Assembly: GCA_903861015.1 (NCBI GenBank)
Contig: CAIOSL010000063.1
Location: 1 to 10,391, forward strand
Length of the DNA: 10,391 bases
Source: an uncultured bacterium
Lineage (GTDB): Bacteria; Patescibacteriota; Saccharimonadia; Saccharimonadales; Saccharimonadaceae
Reading direction: 5' to 3'
Part shown: positions 1 through 6,758 of the stretch, in pieces
Layout: each line of letters begins with the position of its first letter
How positions within the stretch are numbered: position 1 is the stretch's first letter
Notes under the pieces: generated by a model
Told to the model about the DNA's origin: nothing
Databases searched by the model: none
What the model saw: the letters and a program-made list of their open reading frames with translations, nothing else
Position numbers and translations under genes: made by a program

Positions 1-949
1 GAACCCATTCTGGCATCAAAAACCGTGGAAAGAAAGTACCGGACAAAAACATCATTGGACAGACAATCATATTGGTTAGTGGTGCCACCTGGCGCTCGTT
101 TTTGGCCCAACCACCCAGGGCCAAACCAATACCCAAGATCATGATGATACTAAGGACCAAATAAACGACCAGTTCGAACCAGTTGCCCACCATGTTCAAA
201 TGAAAGACCGTAATAGCCACTACAAACATCGCCGCAAAACTGATAATCGCGATTGCCGCTTGGCCGATCATAGTCGCCAAGAAATATTGCCAAACCTTGA
301 GCGGAGTGGTCGACAAACGGCGCAAGATACCCATTTTCTTGAGTTCAGGAAAGACGTTGACCGGACCAAAGATGCCCATACCGATAATTGCAAAGCCCAG
401 CAGACCAGCAAACGAGTAGTCAAAGGCCGACAAGCTGCGTTCATTGAGCTGTTGCAGCGATACCGTAAATAGTGCGGTTTGATGTGTGATCGAGTTGTTG
501 ATCTGTTTGAACTGAGCGTCCAAAATGCCACTTAACGCCTGGGCGGATTGTTGGTTGTTTTGGGTATAAACAATCTGGGCCTGGCCACTAGGGTTGGCGG
601 CTCCATCGGCCTGGGCGCCAAAGTCGGTTGGCAAAACGATCGCCGCGTCCAACTCGGAATGATCCATCTTTTCGCGGGCCGCGTCCAAAGTCGTGATGTC
701 TTTGTTGATTTTGAAGATGCCGTTCTGGCCTAAACCGTCAACAAATTGCTGAGAAAATGCACTGGCAGATTGGTTGATAATCGCAACCTTAAAAGACACG
801 TTGCCACTGCCGCTATTGAGGCCGCCAAAAACGAACAAGAATATCAGCGGAAAACCAATACTAAAGAAGAGTGCTACTTTGTCGCGGAAAAAGCGACGAG
901 TATTAATACGCGCAAATGTCAGGACTGTAAATAATTGTTTATTTTTCAT
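1..949 (-). CDS. ABC-2 type transporter permease (3' end outside window)
   Basis: Membrane-spanning subunit of an ABC-2 exporter, expected to pair with the ATPase encoded just upstream. Reading the minus strand from ATG at 947-949 gives 316 uninterrupted codons that run off the left edge. The protein starts with a basic N-terminus (MKNKQLFTVLTFARINTRRF) and one membrane helix (about residues 25-42, FFSIGFPLIFLFVFGG). A long extracytoplasmic domain of about 130 residues follows, then a block of helices (LLGFAIIGMGIFGPVNVF and later segments) and the conserved-looking stretch LKKMGILRRLSTTPLKVWQY, typical of the ABC-2/DrrB permease class. Family members are about 350-380 aa, so roughly 50 residues are missing. 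An AGGGAGG Shine-Dalgarno at 958-964 lies 8 nt from the start, inside the ATPase's last codons. The gap to the ATPase stop is 3 nt, so the two are almost certainly cotranscribed. Substrate unknown; drug, lipid or peptide export are all possible. Confidence 0.88.
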   Translation of the reverse strand, partial: MKNKQLFTVLTFARINTRRFFRDKVALFFSIGFPLIFLFVFGGLNSGSGNVSFKVAIINQSASAFSQQFVDGLGQNGIFKINKDITTLDAAREKMDHSELDAAIVLPTDFGAQADGAANPSGQAQIVYTQNNQQSAQALSGILDAQFKQINNSITHQTALFTVSLQQLNERSLSAFDYSFAGLLGFAIIGMGIFGPVNVFPELKKMGILRRLSTTPLKVWQYFLATMIGQAAIAIISFAAMFVVAITVFHLNMVGNWFELVVYLVLSIIMILGIGLALGGWAKNERQVAPLTNMIVCPMMFLSGTFFPRFLMPEWV

Positions 950-952
950 AGC

Positions 953-1708
953 CTAGGCCTCCCTCAAACCCTTGCCGGTTAAATCAATAAAGACGTCTTC
1001 GAGGTTGGCTTGTTCGGTGTGCTGTTTTTTGGTAAAACCGCGCGCCAATAATTGTTTGATTAGGTTTTTTGGGGTGTCGATGGCGATGATTTTGCCATTA
1101 TCCATGACGGCAATGCGGTCACATAATACCTCGGCCTCGTCCATATAGTGGGTTGTCATAACGACGCTGATGCCTTTGGAACGAACTTTTTCGATTAGAT
1201 CCCACAAATGGCGCCTAGCCTGGGGGTCCAAGCCAGTAGTTGGTTCGTCTAGGAAAAAGACTTTCGGACCGTGCACCAGGGCCGTGGTGATGCTGAGGCG
1301 CTGTTTTTGGCCGCCCGACAGGTCTTCGACATAACTATTGGCCTTGTCTTCTAAATCGACATCGCGCAAAAACGCCATTGGGTCGACTTTTTCGCCGTAA
1401 GCCGCGGCAAAAAGCTCGATTACCTCGGTTAGTTTGGTCTTGTCCTGAAAGGCTGGTGACTGTGGCTGGACACCGATTAAGAATTTGACCGCTTGTGGAT
1501 TTTCGGTAACATCAACCCCAGCGATTTTGACAGTACCACTGTCGATTGGTCGCAAGGTTTCCATCATTTCAAGTGTTGTGGTTTTGCCAGCACCATTTGG
1601 GCCAAGAATGCCAAAGATTTCGCCCTTTTTGATCGAAAAGCTGACGCCGTCGACCGCCTGCTTGTCATCGTAGCGCTTTTTTAGATCACGGACCTCAATA
1701 ATTGCCAT
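953..1708 (-). CDS. ABC transporter ATP-binding protein (ABC-2 exporter ATPase)
   Basis: Cytoplasmic nucleotide-binding subunit (251 aa) that hydrolyses ATP to drive the permease encoded 3 nt downstream. All motifs are present and in order: Walker A GPNGAGKT (36-43), Q-loop around Q81-Q83 (GVQPQ), signature LSGGQ (130-134), Walker B VFFLDEP (150-156), D-loop GLDPQ, and switch histidine H187 in TTHYMDEAE. The sequence groups with CcmA/DrrA-type exporters (antibiotic, polysaccharide or lipid export) rather than importers. The C-terminal extension (about 218-251, with NLEDVFIDLTGKGLRE) is the usual short tail of this class. The ATG start has GGAG at 1717-1720, 8 nt upstream. It is the first gene of a two-gene operon with its own promoter just after the terminator at 1763-1792. 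The substrate cannot be told from the ATPase. Confidence 0.95.
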   Translation of the reverse strand: MAIIEVRDLKKRYDDKQAVDGVSFSIKKGEIFGILGPNGAGKTTTLEMMETLRPIDSGTVKIAGVDVTENPQAVKFLIGVQPQSPAFQDKTKLTEVIELFAAAYGEKVDPMAFLRDVDLEDKANSYVEDLSGGQKQRLSITTALVHGPKVFFLDEPTTGLDPQARRHLWDLIEKVRSKGISVVMTTHYMDEAEVLCDRIAVMDNGKIIAIDTPKNLIKQLLARGFTKKQHTEQANLEDVFIDLTGKGLREA

Positions 1709-1733
1709 ACACGGTGCTCCTTTTTATGTATCT

Positions 1734-1764
1734 ATTATACCATCGAGTAGTAAGGTCTAGGCAA
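1734..1764 (-). promoter_or_regulatory. Promoter of the ABC exporter operon
   Basis: On the minus strand a perfect -10 box TATAAT (1734-1739) lies about 25 nt upstream of the ATPase start. A weak -35 (TTGCCT, 1759-1764) is 19 nt further up, a longer spacer than usual. It begins right at the end of the U-tract of the neighbouring terminator. The predicted 5' leader is about 20 nt and carries the GGAG ribosome site. Confidence 0.6.
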
Positions 1765-1792
1765 ACAAAAACGCCCCCGAAGGGGCATTTTT
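1763..1792 (-). terminator. Intrinsic terminator with TTCG tetraloop
   Basis: Minus-strand reading gives a GCCCC/GGGGC stem (1786-1782 with 1777-1773) closed by a TTCG tetraloop, followed by TTTTTGTTT (1771-1763). It ends the transcript of the 68-aa protein. A run of T after the stem on the plus strand (1788-1792) means it could also work in the other direction. Confidence 0.85.
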
Positions 1793-1793
1793 G

Positions 1794-1842
1794 GCACCTG
1801 TTTGTTTGGTTATTACTATACTACCAAACATGCTTATGGTGC
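1794..1842 (-). repeat. Nested inverted repeats in the 3' region of the 68-aa gene
   Basis: An 8-bp perfect inverted repeat, TGTTTGGT (1803-1810) and ACCAAACA (1823-1830), sits inside a second pair, GCACC (1794-1798) and GGTGC (1838-1842). Together they could fold into a stem of about 50 nt immediately before the terminator. This may be a 3'-end stability structure or part of a small RNA; no family is recognised. Confidence 0.45.
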
Positions 1843-1856
1843 AAGTAGAATGTCAA

Positions 1857-2063
1857 CTATTTCTTTTTTGAAACAGTCAAGAAGCCATTGCGTGGATTCT
1901 CTTTGACAATGCGGTCGGCAGGAAGATCAACTGGTTGACCCTTTGCATTTTTTTCTACTTTTGCGAAGAAGTAGATTGTTTGTTGTTTGCCACCGCGAAG
2001 AGTTACTTCGGTGCTGTGCAAGTAGTAAGTGATACCCTTCGAGTTTGTGTGCTTGTAAGCCAT
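1857..2063 (-). CDS. Conserved 68-aa CPR-type small protein, function unknown
   Basis: A small basic protein (68 aa) starting MAYKHTNSKG and ending in SKKK. From memory, small proteins with a YYLHS...LRGG...IYFFAK core (here residues 13-34) occur widely in Saccharibacteria and other Patescibacteria, usually annotated hypothetical; I cannot confirm this here. No membrane segment, cysteine or catalytic motif is visible. The alternation of short hydrophobic and basic stretches suggests a small beta-rich fold, possibly nucleic-acid or ribosome binding; this is inference. I chose ATG at 2061-2063 over an ATG 11 codons upstream because AGGAGG (2076-2081) lies 12 nt before it, inside the longer reading. 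It has its own promoter and a strong terminator, consistent with a highly expressed single gene. Confidence 0.85.
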   Translation of the reverse strand: MAYKHTNSKGITYYLHSTEVTLRGGKQQTIYFFAKVEKNAKGQPVDLPADRIVKENPRNGFLTVSKKK

Positions 2064-2101
2064 AATATGCTTATACCTCCTGTTAATGCTATCCAAAAGC
2101 T

Positions 2102-2130
2102 AGCGTACATGGTGATAGCCCTGATGTCAA
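2102..2130 (-). promoter_or_regulatory. Promoter of the 68-aa protein
   Basis: A perfect -35 TTGACA (2125-2130, minus strand) is followed after 17 nt by TACGCT (2102-2107), which matches the -10 consensus at only three positions. It begins three bases past the stop codon of the upstream 209-aa gene and lies about 40 nt from the start of the 68-aa gene. Confidence 0.5.
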
Positions 2131-2133
2131 CGC

Positions 2134-2763
2134 CTATAGACCTCTGTAACGATAATGCAGGATCAGTCTTAAGATAGCCACCCCTATTAGACGGACCAAA
2201 ATCATTATAAATATTACGACAGAAATTAACAGTGACCAACCGGCGAAATCCGGTGACCAGACTGGTGATACGAACGAGTACAAATAGGCGTCGGTCGGCA
2301 GACTGACCGCCGTGGCTAGGTTGGCGCTGGCCGGGTATTTGGCGATTTCGTTGGCCGTACACTGAACATAAACTTGCGACCAGTAACTGAATTGCGGCGC
2401 ACAGACTTCCTGGGCTTTTTTGTAGATATTACCGTTAGCATTAGTGGCCGTCGCCGCCTTTGTGAGTGCCGCCTGGTAGTCGCGGTTATAGGTTGCGACC
2501 AAATAAACGCCTTTGCCCAGGTCGGTGTTCATATGGTCTGAAACGTAGCGCTGCAGGTCGTACAGACGACTTTGCATAACCGCCACGTCACCCGAGTTAT
2601 CGGCGTCATAAACCGCCGTTCGACGCTCGACCATACCGATGTTATTAAGACGCAAAAAAGCCGCCGAGACAAACAGCATCAAAATCAGCAAAGCAAAAAG
2701 TTGCCAGGTTTTGACCCGCTGCAATTGTTTGATGCTTCGCCGAGCTTGCTTTTTGTTCACCAC
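2134..2763 (-). CDS. Two-helix membrane protein with extracytoplasmic domain, function unknown
   Basis: A 209-aa protein I cannot assign. It has a basic cytoplasmic N-terminus (KKQARRSIKQLQR), a membrane helix at about 21-37, an extracytoplasmic domain of about 135 residues, and a second helix at about 174-200 followed by a short basic tail (HYRYRGL). The outer domain holds the protein's only two cysteines, C121 and C135, well placed for a disulfide. It also has a helical part near 55-80 (VAVMQSRLYDLQRYVSDHM). The topology resembles anchored sensor or assembly proteins, but no catalytic motif is visible. The start is GTG at 2761-2763, supported by AGGTGG (2772-2777) 8 nt upstream; a second GTG follows immediately. 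It lies 44 nt downstream of the MFS gene on the same strand and may be cotranscribed. A TATACT at 2791-2796 could be a separate -10. Confidence 0.8.
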   Translation of the reverse strand: MVNKKQARRSIKQLQRVKTWQLFALLILMLFVSAAFLRLNNIGMVERRTAVYDADNSGDVAVMQSRLYDLQRYVSDHMNTDLGKGVYLVATYNRDYQAALTKAATATNANGNIYKKAQEVCAPQFSYWSQVYVQCTANEIAKYPASANLATAVSLPTDAYLYSFVSPVWSPDFAGWSLLISVVIFIMILVRLIGVAILRLILHYRYRGL

Positions 2764-2807
2764 CAGTTATCCCACCTAAATCTTAGACCTAGTATATAAC
2801 ACCGAAG

Positions 2808-4022
2808 TTATTTGCGGTAGATACTGAACCGAGCGCTGCCAATAATCAAGACAAAGCCGGCCGCAAAGAAAAAGAATGTTCTGATACCTTCGACATCACC
2901 CAATAACATCGTACAAACCAACAAGATGGCGCAAGCCAGGGCCGCCCCGATATTCGACACAAAATCACCAATGCACAGATAGACAATACGATGCCCCGAC
3001 AAATCGGCCGTATCGAAAACCCCACGCATAAAGGCCATATTGTAACCCATAGTCGCCACCTCGTTTGATATATTAATGCCGACCACCGCAATTGGATCGA
3101 TTGCAAATGGCCGAAAAGCGTGGACCAAAGCGTTGGCGACAACACTGATTTTAAGCAGCACACCGCCCCGACTTTTGTCGATCAGTTTGCCGTAGGTATA
3201 TGACGCCGTAATCGCCGCCAGAATCGTCACCGACGACAGAATACCCAATCGAACATAAACATCCCAGCCAACGCCAGGAAAAACGACAATGACGATAAAA
3301 AGGCTCCAGACAATACCGGTCGTCACAACGTCAAAACCAACGCCAATTTGGGCAAAGATACTCATAGCCGTCTGGCTCCACGGAAAGCCGCGCAGCTCGA
3401 GCTTTTGGTTGGTGTGGGTCGGCTCGATCAGTCGGAATAGCGGCAGCGCCGAAATTGCAAATAAAACCGCCGCCACTAAAATAACCGTATGAAGCCCAAA
3501 CCATAGCGCGATCAAACCACCGATAATCGGGCTGATGCCGATAGCTATCTTCTCGAGAATGTTCATAAAAGCGATTTCTTTGCCGGCGTGCTCGACATTT
3601 TTGACCTTCGAAAAATCAACCATATAACAGATGTGGTAAATCGAAGCCGACAAGGCCATGAATATACCCCATAGGATTATTCCGGCCAGACCCCAAGCCG
3701 ACATAAAACTGAGGGCAATCATCGACGGCACGTACAGCAAGTTGCTGACCAAGATGCCATGTTTAGGCCCAAATTTGGCCACAAAACGGGCCGAAAAAAC
3801 CGTAAACGGTAGTTTTAAAATATAAAACAACAACCACAGAATCATGATAAACTGCAAATTATACCCCGCCTCGTACAGATACACCGAGGTAAAACCGGAG
3901 ACGATATTCATGGCGATCGTCCTGATAGTGCGCGAGGCATACAACTCGGCAATCTCGCTAAACGAAGCAATTCGCCAAAAATGGCGGGTTTCGGCGATAC
4001 GATATAGGGCTGATCTAAACAT
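2808..4022 (-). CDS. MFS-type transporter, substrate unknown
   Basis: A 404-aa polytopic membrane protein with about 12 predicted hydrophobic segments in two halves, joined by a hydrophilic loop near residues 195-220 (EPTHTNQKLELRGF). Length and layout match the major facilitator superfamily. The loop after the second helix (about 78-88, ARFVAKFGPKH) is a degenerate form of MFS motif A, with small and basic residues around a central Gly. The N-terminus before the first helix is long (about 35 residues) and amphipathic. Nothing identifies the substrate; drug, sugar or lipid-precursor export are all open. The ATG at 4020-4022 has no Shine-Dalgarno but follows closely on a -10-like element (4032-4037), suggesting a leaderless message. 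It is divergent from murC, with only 78 bp between the start codons, and may be cotranscribed with the downstream 209-aa gene. Confidence 0.82.
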   Translation of the reverse strand: MFRSALYRIAETRHFWRIASFSEIAELYASRTIRTIAMNIVSGFTSVYLYEAGYNLQFIMILWLLFYILKLPFTVFSARFVAKFGPKHGILVSNLLYVPSMIALSFMSAWGLAGIILWGIFMALSASIYHICYMVDFSKVKNVEHAGKEIAFMNILEKIAIGISPIIGGLIALWFGLHTVILVAAVLFAISALPLFRLIEPTHTNQKLELRGFPWSQTAMSIFAQIGVGFDVVTTGIVWSLFIVIVVFPGVGWDVYVRLGILSSVTILAAITASYTYGKLIDKSRGGVLLKISVVANALVHAFRPFAIDPIAVVGINISNEVATMGYNMAFMRGVFDTADLSGHRIVYLCIGDFVSNIGAALACAILLVCTMLLGDVEGIRTFFFFAAGFVLIIGSARFSIYRK

Positions 4023-4031
4023 GTTTATTTG

Positions 4032-4040
4032 TTAATACCA
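4032..4040 (-). promoter_or_regulatory. Extended -10 promoter of the MFS gene
   Basis: Minus-strand TGGTATTAA: a TATTAA -10 box (4032-4037) with the upstream TG of an extended -10. It ends 9 nt before the ATG. No convincing -35 box and no Shine-Dalgarno are visible between it and the start. Confidence 0.5.
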
Positions 4041-4084
4041 TTTATGCTTATTTAATTACACCACAAACCAGCGCAAAGATGAAG

Positions 4085-4093
4085 TGTTATACT
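4085..4093 (+). promoter_or_regulatory. Extended -10 promoter of murC
   Basis: TGTTATACT on the plus strand is a full extended -10 element (TG, one base, TATACT at 4088-4093). Only 7 nt separate it from the ATG at 4101, so transcription would begin at or next to the start codon. No Shine-Dalgarno and no clear -35 are present. Confidence 0.6.
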
Positions 4094-4100
4094 GGGTAAT

Positions 4101-5357
4101 ATGAATATCTACTTTTCGGGGATTGGTGGGGTTGGTATTGGCCCACTGGCCGAGATTGCTAGTGGTGCCGGCTATAGTGTTCAGGGCTCGGATTTGGCCC
4201 AGTCTTTGATGACTCAACAACTGATCGACAATGGCGTAAATGTCAATATCGGTCAAGACGGCAGTTTCTTACAGGCTTCGCATCAACAGCAGCCAATTGA
4301 TTGGTTCGTTTATACGGCCGCTTTGCCAGCCGACCACCCCGAATTAGTCTTGGCCCAACAACTGGGCATCAAAGTAGCCAAGCGTGACGAATTATTAGCC
4401 CATATTATCGCCGAGCAAGGCTGGCGCCTGATCGCCATTGCCGGCACTCACGGCAAGACTACTACCACCGGCATGATGGTCTGGGCTTTTAAACAACTGG
4501 GTATACCGGTCAGTTATTCGGTTGGTACCACACTGAGTTTTGGCCCGAGCGGTCATTTTGCGCCCGACGCCAAGTATTTTGTTTACGAATGTGACGAATT
4601 CGATCGCAATTTCTTGCATTTTAAACCATACCTGTCATTAATTACATCAGTCGATTATGACCACCCCGATACTTACCCGACCGCCGACGAATACTTAGAG
4701 GCTTTTATGCAATTTGGCCAGGCTAGTCAGCAGATCATCACCTGGAGCGACCAACATAACGAAGTGTTTGCGCCTGGGTCCACCACGACCGTCCTGACGC
4801 CCGACCAGGTCGATAGTCGTCTAAACCTCAGTGGCCGTCACAATCGGCGTAACGCTAGCCTGGTTGCGGCTGCTCTTGTACGGTTAGGTGTATCGAACGA
4901 CATTAGTTCGATTCTTAACGATTTTCCTGGAACCAACCGCCGCTTTGAAAAGCTGGCCGATAATTTGTATAGCGACTACGGCCATCACCCCGTCGAAATT
5001 GCGGCGACTTTGCAACTGGCTAGCGAATTATCAGATCAAATCGTCCTGGTTTACCAACCCCACCAAAACGTTCGCCAACACCTGATCAGGCGGCAATACA
5101 CCGACCAATTCGAACTGGCCGAAACTATTTATTGGTTGCCAACCTATTTGTCGCGCGAAGACCCCAATTTGCCAATACTGCAACCTAGTGAATTAATCGA
5201 GAATTTAACCAATCACGAATCAGTCAAGATCGCCGAATTTGATGATCAATTATGGAACAATATAGAAAGCGCCCGAGCCCAGGGCAAATTAGTCCTGTGT
5301 ATGGGTGCTGGCAAAATCGACGATTGGGTCAGATCACGCCTACAGATTAAGACCTAG
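4101..5357 (+). CDS. murC: UDP-N-acetylmuramate--L-alanine ligase (MurC family)
   Basis: Cytoplasmic Mur ligase (418 aa) that would couple ATP hydrolysis to adding L-alanine to UDP-MurNAc, the first peptide step of peptidoglycan precursor synthesis. The N-terminal UDP-binding Rossmann domain starts FSGIGGVGIGPLAEIA (5-20), with the matching GSD at 29-31. The central ATPase domain has the P-loop GTHGKTTTT (115-123), an acidic motif ECDEFDRNF (163-171) where MurC usually has a DESDGSF-like motif, and DYDHPD (185-190). LSGRHNRRNA (243-252) marks the end of the central domain. The C-terminal domain has DYGHHPVEI (292-300) and YQPHQNVR (318-325). DYGHHPxEI favours MurC, although the middle motif is somewhat Mpl-like. 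Typical MurC proteins are about 450-490 aa, so this is a compact version. It is monocistronic, apparently leaderless, and its last 18 bp overlap the convergent gene's 3' end. Confidence 0.82.
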   Translation: MNIYFSGIGGVGIGPLAEIASGAGYSVQGSDLAQSLMTQQLIDNGVNVNIGQDGSFLQASHQQQPIDWFVYTAALPADHPELVLAQQLGIKVAKRDELLAHIIAEQGWRLIAIAGTHGKTTTTGMMVWAFKQLGIPVSYSVGTTLSFGPSGHFAPDAKYFVYECDEFDRNFLHFKPYLSLITSVDYDHPDTYPTADEYLEAFMQFGQASQQIITWSDQHNEVFAPGSTTTVLTPDQVDSRLNLSGRHNRRNASLVAAALVRLGVSNDISSILNDFPGTNRRFEKLADNLYSDYGHHPVEIAATLQLASELSDQIVLVYQPHQNVRQHLIRRQYTDQFELAETIYWLPTYLSREDPNLPILQPSELIENLTNHESVKIAEFDDQLWNNIESARAQGKLVLCMGAGKIDDWVRSRLQIKT

Positions 5358-5699
5358 AGCATCGGGACTTAATGGGTCGCCGCCAAAAGCGTCGACGACA
5401 ATGATTTTTTGAGCCTGGTCCTTGTACAAAGCCTTGAATTCACTAATAGTTGACGCGTTAATCGGGCCACTGCCAGAATAGCTCTTGATGTCATTATCGC
5501 TGGTAATTGACTGGGCGCGAACACTTTGGTAACCTGGTCGGCTGAGGTCTAGCTGGGCAGCGCCACTGGTGTTATATAATTCCATTGCTACCCCAACCAA
5601 AATTAACGATAGGACAATTGCAACAGTAATAAACAGCAAAAAACGCTTCTTGCTGCTAGAAGAAACGGCGTGGGCGGTGGCCACCAGCGAGTCGTTCAT
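5340..5699 (-). CDS. Single-pass membrane protein with extracytoplasmic tail, function unknown
   Basis: A 119-aa protein with a polar Ser-rich N-terminus (SSSSKKR), one strong membrane helix at about 20-40 (FLLFITVAIVLSLILVGVAM) and an 80-residue outer tail. The tail begins with TSGAAQLDLSRPGYQSVR (44-61), a stretch I recall from Saccharibacteria hypothetical proteins; this is memory, not a search. There are no cysteines and no catalytic motif. The start ATG (5697-5699) lies 2 nt after the stop of the 178-aa gene, with AAGGAG about 13 nt upstream inside that gene, so the two are clearly cotranscribed and perhaps act together at the cell surface. Its TAG stop (5340-5342) lies within the end of murC, giving an 18-bp tail-to-tail overlap. 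No terminator is visible beyond it, so the transcript may run antisense into murC. Confidence 0.78.
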   Translation of the reverse strand: MNDSLVATAHAVSSSSKKRFLLFITVAIVLSLILVGVAMELYNTSGAAQLDLSRPGYQSVRAQSITSDNDIKSYSGSGPINASTISEFKALYKDQAQKIIVVDAFGGDPLSPDALGLNL

Positions 5700-5701
5700 A
5701 A

Positions 5702-6238
5702 TTATTGGTTAACTCCTTTGTAAAATGTCTCGAATTGATCGATTGCTGACTGGTACTGGCTGATTGACTGGTTTAGTTTGACGACATCGGCATGAACCTG
5801 ATTGCGGTAACCACGGGCGGCATCAACCGCATAGTAAAAGTCGGCTGGCCGACTTGAACAATCAATACCAATTGCCGTCGACAGATGTTCTTCGTAGGTT
5901 TTGTAATCTGACCTAAAGGTATCCAGGGCCTGACTATAACCAGTCGTAATTGACGTCAGACCAGAATTATTATAATTGTTGCCAGAAACCCGATTGTTAA
6001 AACCATCCATCAACTTGGTCGAAATCGATTCGTAGGTCTGCCCACGATTTACTCGCAACAGCGCGTCACTGGCATGCAGCTGGTTAAGTGTATTTTTGAC
6101 CGACAAACAATTGGTCTTTATTTGTTCGAGTTGCTGATCGCTAAGGCTAGTCGGCTGGGCCGCAGCCGACAACACAACCAAACCGCTGAGTAAAATAGCG
6201 ATCGCTACGTAGCCTAGTGTTTTTTTGATCATGAACAT
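5702..6238 (-). CDS. Exported helical protein with two cysteines, function unknown
   Basis: A 178-aa predicted secreted protein. Residues 1-27 form a signal peptide: basic MIKK, a hydrophobic core (YVAIAILLSGLVVLS) and an AAA cleavage site before Q28. The mature part looks almost wholly alpha-helical, with NCLSVKNTLNQLHASDALL (43-61), a DYKTYEEHLS segment (111-120) and a final helix (about 148-175), suggesting a helical bundle. The only two cysteines, C44 and C127, could form a disulfide between helices. I recall similar sequences as Saccharibacteria hypothetical proteins but know no function. The start is either ATG 6238 or ATG 6232; the first fits a leaderless transcript, the second has GGA six bases upstream. 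It sits 39 nt after the TM2 gene, where it appears to have its own promoter, and 2 nt before the 119-aa gene. Confidence 0.82.
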   Translation of the reverse strand: MFMIKKTLGYVAIAILLSGLVVLSAAAQPTSLSDQQLEQIKTNCLSVKNTLNQLHASDALLRVNRGQTYESISTKLMDGFNNRVSGNNYNNSGLTSITTGYSQALDTFRSDYKTYEEHLSTAIGIDCSSRPADFYYAVDAARGYRNQVHADVVKLNQSISQYQSAIDQFETFYKGVNQ

Positions 6239-6246
6239 TCCGTTCT

Positions 6247-6276
6247 ATTATCCACCCTGCACGCCAATTTGGTCAA
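6247..6276 (-). promoter_or_regulatory. Internal promoter ahead of the exported 178-aa protein
   Basis: Minus strand: TTGACC (6271-6276) and GATAAT (6247-6252), each 5 of 6 to consensus, separated by 18 nt. The -35 overlaps the stop codon of the TM2 gene. The -10 ends 8 nt before ATG 6238, so the start of transcription would fall at or next to the start codon. Confidence 0.6.
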
Positions 6277-6277
6277 A

Positions 6278-6745
6278 TTAAAGACCAAGTGACTTCAAAT
6301 CGAGGTTTTGCAGTTGATTTGTGTCGATACTGGGGCTGCCACCACCGGTTGGCAAAATCTTGTCCAGGGCCCCACTTTGGACCAACTGGTTGATGGTGAT
6401 AATCAGCGAAATTCCGCCCAGTAAAATCACCAGGCCAGTTACTATCGCAAAAATCGTAACAGTATTATTTGCAAACCGCTTGTACCTGGCGGCCTCGAGC
6501 ATTTCTTGGCCCTGTTTGTCGCGCATACCGCCCGACATAATCAAAACCAGGTCGATCAACGTCCAAAGTCCCAGCCCGCCAACCGTAATCAACTTTAACA
6601 GCCCGGTGCCGATCTTGCCCAAATAAAAGCGATCGACACCAAACGTTCCCCACATAAAACTCAGGAAAAATACCGCCAAAAAATGGCGCTGTTTGTTAAC
6701 AACTGTCTGAACTGGTAATTGGTCGTCTGTCGTTATATCACCCAC
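6278..6745 (-). CDS. TM2 domain-containing membrane protein
   Basis: A 155-aa integral membrane protein with a TM2 domain (Pfam PF05154 type) at about 19-75. Helix one ([16 protein letters not shown], 21-36) is followed by the hallmark turn [25 protein letters not shown], here broken for reading into DRFYLGK (38-44) and [11 protein letters not shown] (56-66). A third hydrophobic segment lies at about 95-117 and is not part of the domain. The tail is Gly/Ser/Pro-rich (LPTGGGSPS) with Leu-rich end residues. TM2 proteins are widespread in bacteria; their role is mostly unknown. The start is GTG at 6743-6745, with AGGG (6753-6756) 7 nt upstream. It lies 13 nt after the aspS stop, so it is probably cotranscribed with aspS. 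That linkage may be incidental. Confidence 0.85.
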   Translation of the reverse strand: MGDITTDDQLPVQTVVNKQRHFLAVFFLSFMWGTFGVDRFYLGKIGTGLLKLITVGGLGLWTLIDLVLIMSGGMRDKQGQEMLEAARYKRFANNTVTIFAIVTGLVILLGGISLIITINQLVQSGALDKILPTGGGSPSIDTNQLQNLDLKSLGL

Positions 6746-6758
6746 CCTATAGCCCTGA

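Noticed and set aside
200..956. Several plus-strand reading frames of 60-90 codons
   Set aside because: They lie opposite the ABC-2 permease, which reads cleanly through 316 codons on the minus strand with a good SD. They have no ribosome sites and no sensible composition.
2064..2096. N-terminal extension of the 68-aa protein
   Set aside because: The longer frame would encode across the AGGAGG site that belongs to the internal ATG, and the remembered family begins MAYKH.
4101..5357. Annotation as Mpl (murein peptide ligase)
   Set aside because: The DEFDRNF motif is somewhat Mpl-like, but DYGHHPVEI and the overall length fit MurC better. Some doubt remains.
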